From the NCBI GenBank assembly GCA_029855985.1, contig JAGSHR010000081.1, positions 1 to 11,817 on the forward strand: a stretch of 11,817 nt of DNA, written 5' to 3'. Source of the stretch: Candidatus Njordarchaeota archaeon. Lineage in GTDB: Archaea; Thermoproteota; JANJXX01; Panguiarchaeales; Panguiarchaeaceae. The translations under genes and the position numbers were made by a program. The notes under the pieces are model-generated. The model had not been told where the DNA came from and did no database searches. It worked only from the letters and a program-made list of their open reading frames with translations. Position 1 is the first letter of the stretch; each line of letters begins with the position of its first letter. This document shows positions 7,344 to 11,817 of this stretch, in pieces.

Positions 7344-8144
7344 TCACTCTTTGAACCTTAACATAAAAGTATCTATTGCTTTATTAACTTCATCCGGTGC
7401 TTCAAGCATCACCTCGTGACCAGCATCAGGAATAACGCTTAGCTCTGAGTCCCTAATATTGTGGTGCAAAAACTGTGACATCCTTGGGGGGAGCATTCTA
7501 TCATTTTCACCAACGATAATCAAGGTTGGAACAGTAATTTCCTTAAGTTTACTGCGTGTGTCAAAGTTTTTAACAAAGTCGGAAAATGAACTAATCGCAA
7601 CATACTTTGGGACAGTCTCTAATCCCTCCCTAATGTGCTTCTCTTTTTCTTCCTTCGGAGTCAAATTTGAAAAAGCCCTTCCGAGAACTATTTTGTATCC
7701 CAAACTATAGGAAAGCTTCATTAAGAATATCGCTAGAGACGTGTTAAACTTCATAGCGAAGTTATCTACAACCTTAGATGTGGTTCCAACTAAAATTAAC
7801 CCCTCAACCCTAGGCTTCTGATTAAAGTAGAGCATTTGGGCTATCATGCCCCCCATTGAGTGACCAGCGACGATGGCTTTCTCGATGTTTAACTTGTCCA
7901 TTAGTTTTATCATATCCGCAGTGTATTCGCGGATATTATATGGGACATCTAGTGGTTTACTGGATTCACCGTGGCCTCTAAGGTCAACGGCAACGACCCT
8001 ATAGTACTTGGATAGGAATTCTATTTGCTTGTCCCATCTGTGGAGATTCGCTGTCCAACCATGTATTAAAAGAAAAGTGTGATCTCCCTCACCCACGTCT
8101 ACATAGTTCAGTTTGATTTTATCGTCGAGTTCCAAAATGGGCAT
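7344..8144 (-). CDS. Alpha/beta hydrolase (esterase/lipase-like)
   Basis: This is a serine hydrolase of the alpha/beta fold, 266 residues, without a signal peptide and so probably cytoplasmic. The oxyanion HGW is at 28-30 and the nucleophile elbow GHSMGG at 94-99, with S96 as nucleophile. The acid is probably D215 in VGENDRMLP, and the histidine is H243 in [12 protein letters not shown] helical cap region spans roughly 122-195. A GGTG SD site (8155-8152) lies 7 bases before the ATG. It is the first gene of a two-gene operon with glpK 7 bases downstream, which suggests it may free glycerol from a glyceride or glycerol ester. The fold alone does not distinguish monoacylglycerol lipase from other esterases, C-C hydrolases or haloperoxidase-like members. 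Confidence 0.88.
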   Translation of the reverse strand: MPILELDDKIKLNYVDVGEGDHTFLLIHGWTANLHRWDKQIEFLSKYYRVVAVDLRGHGESSKPLDVPYNIREYTADMIKLMDKLNIEKAIVAGHSMGGMIAQMLYFNQKPRVEGLILVGTTSKVVDNFAMKFNTSLAIFLMKLSYSLGYKIVLGRAFSNLTPKEEKEKHIREGLETVPKYVAISSFSDFVKNFDTRSKLKEITVPTLIIVGENDRMLPPRMSQFLHHNIRDSELSVIPDAGHEVMLEAPDEVNKAIDTFMLRFKE

Positions 8145-8194
8145 GAGAATACACCAAATAAAGAATTCTGTTCAAAAACTTATCACTATTCCAG

Positions 8195-8203
8195 CTTTAA
8201 AAG
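8195..8203 (-). promoter_or_regulatory. Candidate TATA box of the hydrolase-glpK operon
   Basis: CTTTTAAAG on the minus strand is TATA-like and would set transcription start near 8173, about 28 bases before the ATG at 8144 and upstream of the GGTG SD site. The match is modest. Confidence 0.35.
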
Positions 8204-8305
8204 ATTTGGCTAAGCCGAGAAAAATTAAACATTTTTTAACAGTCGATGAAGAAGGTTAAAATAAAAACGATGAAGAAAAGTGATTTCGCTATGGGTACAT
8301 GGAAT

Positions 8306-8317
8306 AAATTTATATTA
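8306..8317 (+). promoter_or_regulatory. TATA box of the DUF401-glycosylase operon
   Basis: AAATTTATATTA fits an archaeal TATA box and would start the transcript near 8339, right at the GGTGA SD site (8340-8344) of the DUF401 gene. This implies a very short leader of about 10 bases. The rest of the 8145-8349 divergent region holds no accepted gene. Confidence 0.5.
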
Positions 8318-8349
8318 TTGTGTAAGGCAAGTTAAAAACGGTGAGAAAC

Positions 8350-9540
8350 GTGGATCCCTATTATTTAGTAGGTGCATTCGTATTCTCAATTTCAATATTC
8401 ATTATTCTATCTAGAAAAAGCATCTCAACAGCAATGTTCACGGCGGCTGTAATTCTAGGTATAACAACAAGCCCATTGGAATTAGTAGCAAGAGATGTCC
8501 TAACACCGTTCATAAACCCAAAAGTGATCTCCTTGTCCATTGCAACATCGATAATACCAATGATTGGGGGATTAATGAACAAGTTAGGCTACCTGGATAA
8601 AATGATAAAAAACTTGAAGATAAGCAGAAGGGCATTTATGGGAATTGCACCAGCTATAGTTGGTTTACTCCCAATGCCGGGAGGAGCACTCCTATCGGCC
8701 CCAATGGTTGAAAAAATAGGGGAAAAAGATGTTCCAAGCGAGATAGTTGCAACCGCTAATGTTTGGTTTAGACACGTGTTCATACTAATTTACCCTATGA
8801 GTACAGCACTAATAATTTCAACAGAGATATCAAAAATCTCCATGTACACGGTTATACCATACTTGTCCATCTTTGCTGCTATAGCCATACTCTTGGGTTA
8901 TTACTCGTATTTAAGGAAAGTGCCAAGTAACTCCAGTTACGAGGAGAACTCAAAAATCACTAAATTCTTGGGCCCGCTCTCAATACTGTTACTCGCTCCA
9001 TTCATAGATTTCACCTTGAGAACAACGCTACACATAGATTCCGCTTACAGTGTGATGATAGGCGTCCTTGCGAGTTTCACAGTACTATTATTGCACGGAA
9101 AACCCGGCTTAGAAGACCACCGCGCAGTGGCAAAAAGAATGAAACCCTGGGAGTTCTTCTTCTTAATTATCGCAATTTACGCTTACCTAAACACGTTTAT
9201 AGACTCTGGTTTACCATCCCTAATTGGAACATCAAATCTAAACCCATTCATACTATACATAGTGATACCATTCATCCTAGGTTTTGCCACTGGTAGAGTC
9301 ATGACTCCCGTTGCAATACTCTTTCCCGTTTATATCACACAACTCGGCTACATGACACCAATATTCTTTGCGACAACATACGTCACAATTTTTATGGGGT
9401 ATATAATTTCACCCGTGCACCCATGTCTAGTTGTCACCGCCGAGTACTTCAAGGTTGATGTATCAAAAATAATAAAACACTCGGCTCTCCAAGCTTTAAT
9501 AGTGGTTATAGTGGCCGCAGTTCTCCTCTTTATAGCTTGA
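8350..9540 (+). CDS. DUF401-family integral membrane protein, putative transporter
   Basis: This is a polytopic membrane protein of the DUF401 family, known from archaea and Thermotoga-like bacteria and related in pattern to anion or carboxylate permeases. From the GTG at 8350 it has 396 residues with roughly 9-11 hydrophobic helices spread over the whole length. Two re-entrant-like conserved segments stand out: LLPMPGGALLSAPMV (106-120) and FMGYIISPVHPCLVV (348-362), placed in the two halves as expected for an inverted-repeat transporter. A charged cytoplasmic-looking loop lies at about 190-205. The start is GTG 8350 because GGTGA (8340-8344) precedes it by 5 bases; the in-frame GTG at 8341 is inside that SD site. 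The substrate is unknown. It is the first gene of an operon with the DNA glycosylase gene, 26 bases apart. Confidence 0.85.
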   Translation: MDPYYLVGAFVFSISIFIILSRKSISTAMFTAAVILGITTSPLELVARDVLTPFINPKVISLSIATSIIPMIGGLMNKLGYLDKMIKNLKISRRAFMGIAPAIVGLLPMPGGALLSAPMVEKIGEKDVPSEIVATANVWFRHVFILIYPMSTALIISTEISKISMYTVIPYLSIFAAIAILLGYYSYLRKVPSNSSYEENSKITKFLGPLSILLLAPFIDFTLRTTLHIDSAYSVMIGVLASFTVLLLHGKPGLEDHRAVAKRMKPWEFFFLIIAIYAYLNTFIDSGLPSLIGTSNLNPFILYIVIPFILGFATGRVMTPVAILFPVYITQLGYMTPIFFATTYVTIFMGYIISPVHPCLVVTAEYFKVDVSKIIKHSALQALIVVIVAAVLLFIA

Positions 9541-9566
9541 AACTCCTAAATTGAAAGGTGAAATTA

Positions 9567-10427
9567 TTGGGAATCCTCGAATACAATTTTTCACTGAAAT
9601 CTTCCCTTATGGGTTACGTTTTCCCATACTTTGAGGTCAAAGACAATTGGATATACCGATGTGAAAAAGGGGAGGACATCATTTGTTATAGAGCTAAAGA
9701 ACAAAAAGGTAAAACGATAGTTGAAGTCATTAAGGGTAACCAGAGCATCGTAGACAACATCATTAAGGAAACCTTTGATCTAAACACGAATTACGAAGCC
9801 TTACTGAAAGATCTAGACGAAGATGACACATTAATGCAAGCCTACAGGGAGCTAGGCGGCTATAAATTATTTTCATCCAGAAACCCCGTCGAGATCCTAG
9901 CCTCCGCGGTAATCAGTCAAAATGCCACAGCATTACAGTTCCGAAACATGTTTGAAACCTTTGTTAAAAAAATAAGTAAAGAGAGTGAAAGTAACATTAA
10001 ACTATTCCCAAACAAGGAAACGATAATAGTTAAACTAAAGGAAAACAAAAACTTGGGATTAGGCTATAGACACAAACTGTTATTAGAAGCCTTAGAAAAC
10101 TTCAAAAACGAGGGAGTTTGGGGAAAAATAGGAACGAGAAAGGCAATTAAAGAACTTGTAAAGATAAGGGGTATAGGGGTTTACACAGCAACATCACTTT
10201 TACTCTTTGGTTACAAGAAATATGATTCCCCGCTGTGGGATAGGTATATAGGAAAGAAAGTGATGAAGGAGTATTACGGGAGGTCCTTTGATAAGTTTAA
10301 GGAATATGATGAGTACACATGCAGAAAATGGGGGAGTGCCAGGGGGTTAGCCATTGCTATACTAGTAGCTCATCACTATAAGACAAGGGGAAAAAGTCTT
10401 TTAGACTACTGGAAAATAAATTGGTAA
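9567..10427 (+). CDS. HhH-GPD DNA glycosylase, AlkA/OGG-like base-excision repair enzyme
   Basis: This is a base-excision repair glycosylase that removes damaged bases from DNA. From the TTG at 9567 it has 286 residues. An N-terminal domain of about 95 residues resembles the AlkA/OGG N-terminal fold. The catalytic domain starts near PVEILASAVISQNAT (107-121). The helix-hairpin-helix is RGIGVYTATSLL (201-212), and the conserved catalytic aspartate is D225 in SPLWDRYI. The position taken by the Schiff-base lysine in OGG1 and endonuclease III (G-x-G-x-K) is a tyrosine (Y206), so a monofunctional AlkA-like mechanism is more likely than a lyase. There is no C-terminal iron-sulfur cysteine cluster. 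AAAGGTGA (9554-9561) lies 5 bases before the TTG; the GTG at 9558 is inside it. The damage substrate is not readable. The gene converges on the 139-residue gene with 5 bases between stops. Confidence 0.85.
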   Translation: MGILEYNFSLKSSLMGYVFPYFEVKDNWIYRCEKGEDIICYRAKEQKGKTIVEVIKGNQSIVDNIIKETFDLNTNYEALLKDLDEDDTLMQAYRELGGYKLFSSRNPVEILASAVISQNATALQFRNMFETFVKKISKESESNIKLFPNKETIIVKLKENKNLGLGYRHKLLLEALENFKNEGVWGKIGTRKAIKELVKIRGIGVYTATSLLLFGYKKYDSPLWDRYIGKKVMKEYYGRSFDKFKEYDEYTCRKWGSARGLAIAILVAHHYKTRGKSLLDYWKINW

Positions 10428-10432
10428 GAGAT

Positions 10433-10852
10433 TCACTTCAAATTTTTGATGAGTTTCTCGACCCTATGTATGTGCCTGGAGATTTTTACAGCCTGCTCAG
10501 ACACTTCAAAAATTTTCCCTTTCTCCAAGACAAGGTGTTTCGTTCGCACATTAATAAAGTGCTTTCTTATATCCTCTACAACGTATTGTAATTGCACACA
10601 GTGAAACGAACCATCAACAGATAAGACAGTAATTTCATCCAACTGAGAATAAGATATAACAGAGGCAAGCTTATACCCAATCATGTTAATATGAGTTTTC
10701 TCTGGGCAAGCCTTTAAAAGCAGATACCCCTCGTCTAAGAATTTCTTGACTATTTCAGGGTAATTATCCACTATGCAACTTGAAATTAAAAGCACTTTCT
10801 TGTTTCTAGCTCTACCAACATTGAAATCCATTAATTCGTGGACATTTTCCAA
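10433..10852 (-). CDS. Conserved-looking hypothetical protein of 139 residues
   Basis: I do not recognise a named family with confidence. The protein looks soluble. A beta-strand KKVLLISSC (18-26) is followed by an alpha/beta pattern, including LDEITVLSVDGSFHCVQL (71-88), and the chain ends in basic helices. Cysteines are C26, C49 (KACPEK) and C85 (next to H84). The VDG-x-x-HC-x-QL segment looks like a functional motif. An alpha/beta redox or metal-binding protein is possible. The TTG start at 10852 is preceded by AGAGGGGGG on the minus strand (10866-10858); an ATG at 10831 is the alternative. The gene stands alone on its strand, divergent from the small membrane protein and tail-to-tail with the glycosylase gene. 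The reading frame is well filled and has normal composition, so it is very likely real. Confidence 0.75.
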   Translation of the reverse strand: MENVHELMDFNVGRARNKKVLLISSCIVDNYPEIVKKFLDEGYLLLKACPEKTHINMIGYKLASVISYSQLDEITVLSVDGSFHCVQLQYVVEDIRKHFINVRTKHLVLEKGKIFEVSEQAVKISRHIHRVEKLIKNLK

Positions 10853-10875
10853 GGAATCCCCCCTCTAAAAGTTCT

Positions 10876-10891
10876 ATCTTATAAATAAGAT
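10876..10891. promoter_or_regulatory. Palindromic TATA region, possibly bidirectional
   Basis: ATCTTAT-AA-ATAAGAT has perfect 7-bp inverted arms around two bases. It contains TTATAAATA on the plus strand and TTTATAAG on the minus strand, each usable as a TATA box. Plus-strand transcription would start near 10910, ahead of the AGGAG site at 10941-10945. Minus-strand transcription would start near 10858, almost at the TTG of the 139-residue gene. Confidence 0.5.
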
Positions 10892-10951
10892 AAAATCACT
10901 ATTAACAGTTCACTAAAAAACGAAAATAAATCAAAAAAGAAGGAGTTATTA

Positions 10952-11311
10952 ATGACAACAGAAAACGAAAACCTAGAAAAGATCTCCAAGATACTAGCAT
11001 TAGTTGGATCAATATTGCTAGTGATTGAAGGTCTAATAAGTATATTCGGCGGAGGACTACTAATAGCTTATTCTTCACCATTATGGGGGATAGGAGCAAT
11101 AATCTCAGGACTTATCCTGATAGTAGCGGGTATTATTGTTCTCTCAACATATGGCGTAATAAACCTCGAGTCACTGAACATTAATTTCGAGAAATCGTGG
11201 GTATTCACAATTATCGCTGGAATTATTGGAATCATATTTGGAGGATGGCTTGGGGGCTTATTATTAATCATTGCTGGAGTCATTGATTTAACACTGGAAA
11301 AACAAATCTAA
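10952..11311 (+). CDS. Small membrane protein with four predicted helices
   Basis: This is a 119-residue hydrophobic protein with a short acidic and polar N-terminus (MTTENENLEK) and hydrophobic segments at about 13-36, 44-66, 83-98 and 99-115. The segments are glycine- and isoleucine-rich (GLISIFGGGLLIAY, GAIISGLILIVAGIIV, IIAGIIGIIFGGWLGG). The two halves look alike: each ends in an I-x-AG-x-I pattern (LIVAGIIVL, LIIAGVIDL), suggesting a duplicated two-helix unit. AGGAG (10941-10945) is 6 bases before the ATG. No enzymatic motif or family name can be given; small four-helix proteins of this sort are common in archaea. It has its own promoter and is followed by a T-rich region. Confidence 0.75.
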   Translation: MTTENENLEKISKILALVGSILLVIEGLISIFGGGLLIAYSSPLWGIGAIISGLILIVAGIIVLSTYGVINLESLNINFEKSWVFTIIAGIIGIIFGGWLGGLLLIIAGVIDLTLEKQI

Positions 11312-11362
11312 AAACATTTTGATTTACCACTATTTTATCCAATAAATTCTAAACATCTCCCA

Positions 11363-11380
11363 ATTTTTATCGTTTTTCTT
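11363..11380 (+). terminator. T-rich terminator after the small membrane protein gene
   Basis: ATTTTTATCGTTTTTCTT contains two T-runs without a preceding GC-rich stem, the usual form of archaeal terminators. It separates the membrane protein gene from the promoter of the MFS gene. Confidence 0.4.
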
Positions 11381-11408
11381 AAAAATCCCGAATAATATTC
11401 TTGAATTA

Positions 11409-11419
11409 CATATATAAAC
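11409..11419 (+). promoter_or_regulatory. TATA box of the MFS transporter gene
   Basis: CATATATAAAC fits an archaeal TATA box. Transcription would begin near 11440, just before GAGGG (11448-11452), which lies 8 bases ahead of the TTG start at 11461. Confidence 0.5.
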
Positions 11420-11460
11420 AAGTCAGCATAATTTTCAGATAAGCCTTGAGGGATCCCCAC

Positions 11461-11817
11461 TTGTCAGAAGAGAAAAGTAAAACAAAAGAAGAAAGTAAAA
11501 AAGAGGAAGTTAAAGAAGAAGTTAAAAAAGAAGAAAACGGAATGAATTGGACCTTAGTTTTCATCATAGGCCTGGGATTCTTCACAACCGCTATTACATG
11601 GGGTCTCTACAACTCCTACGTGCCAATATTCCTAGATGAAATAATCATCACGCACAACAGATGGTTCAAACTCCTCTACCCCTGGGAAAACACGTTTATT
11701 GGTATAGTAATGGTTCTCGATAACATTGCAGCGATAACGCTTCAACCATACATAGGCGCTCGATCAGATAAAACTTGGACAAAATATGGACGAAGAATGC
11801 CCTACTTACTCATTGGC
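11461..11817 (+). CDS. MFS transporter (SLC45/GPH sugar-porter type), N-terminal part, cut by the window edge
   Basis: The frame opens at a TTG and continues for 119 codons to the window edge without a stop. The first ~27 residues are almost only lysine, glutamate and serine (a charged cytoplasmic tail). A first helix follows (LVFIIGLGFFTTAITWGLYN, about 31-50) with the W-G-x-Y-N pattern of SLC45/GPH-type porters. An external loop holds RWFKLLYPWENT, then comes a second helix (IGIVMVLDNIAAITLQP). The conserved inter-helix motif GARSDKTWTKYGRRMPYLLIG at the end is the MFS signature D-x(4)-G-R-R/P. Such proteins usually import sugars or related compounds with a cation; the substrate is unknown. 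GAGGG (11448-11452) 8 bases upstream supports the TTG start. It is the start of a transcript of its own. Confidence 0.85.
   Translation, partial: MSEEKSKTKEESKKEEVKEEVKKEENGMNWTLVFIIGLGFFTTAITWGLYNSYVPIFLDEIIITHNRWFKLLYPWENTFIGIVMVLDNIAAITLQPYIGARSDKTWTKYGRRMPYLLIG

Noticed and set aside
8244..8282. Two CGATGAAGAA copies 27 bases apart, resembling C boxes of archaeal C/D guide RNAs
   Set aside because: No CTGA D box is placed correctly near either copy, and the first base does not fit the C-box consensus.
8246..8338. Short open frame of about 30 codons beginning ATGAAGAAGGTT in the divergent region before the DUF401 gene
   Set aside because: It has no good SD site, runs through the predicted TATA box, and is rich in lysine codons as expected from AT/purine-rich noncoding DNA.

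Overview
This window looks like a chromosomal segment from an AT-rich, probably thermophilic archaeon, with Thermoproteota (crenarchaeal) affinity as the best guess. The reasons are a geranylgeranyl-reductase-family flavoprotein, an archaeal-style asparaginyl-tRNA synthetase, a glycerol kinase resembling the Thermococcales enzymes, TATA-like boxes upstream of genes without clear bacterial -35/-10 pairs, Shine-Dalgarno (SD) sites of the GGTGA type, heavy AGA/AGG arginine codon use, and frequent TTG starts. The assignment is inference; no rRNA gene is present to settle it.

Layout. The left edge carries the first 33 codons of an unrecognised minus-strand gene, divergent from a plus-strand AAA ATPase of the DUF4143 type. 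Next is asnS (plus), converging on a geranylgeranyl reductase family gene (minus). A 255-base intergenic region with a strong TATA box and an 8-bp hairpin leads into a plus-strand pair, an MscS-type channel overlapping a SagB-type nitroreductase. This pair converges on a minus-strand pair, an alpha/beta hydrolase followed 7 bases later by glycerol kinase (glpK). A divergent promoter region then opens a plus-strand pair, a DUF401 membrane transporter and an HhH-GPD DNA glycosylase. The glycosylase converges within 5 bases on a 139-residue minus-strand protein of unknown function. That gene is divergent, across a palindromic TATA region, from a small four-helix membrane protein. The right edge holds the first 119 codons of an MFS transporter of the SLC45/GPH type.

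How the genes may work together. The clearest functional pairing is the hydrolase with glycerol kinase: one could release glycerol from an ester and the other phosphorylate it. The other pairs (MscS/SagB, DUF401/glycosylase) are co-transcribed by layout but have no obvious shared pathway. AsnRS shows that this lineage can charge tRNA-Asn directly.

There are no tRNA or rRNA genes, CRISPR arrays, insertion sequences or phage genes. Gene density is high, and no stretch over 300 bases lacks a gene. I see ordinary housekeeping and metabolic genes, with a few regulatory and start-site details worth checking, and no convincing new multi-gene system.
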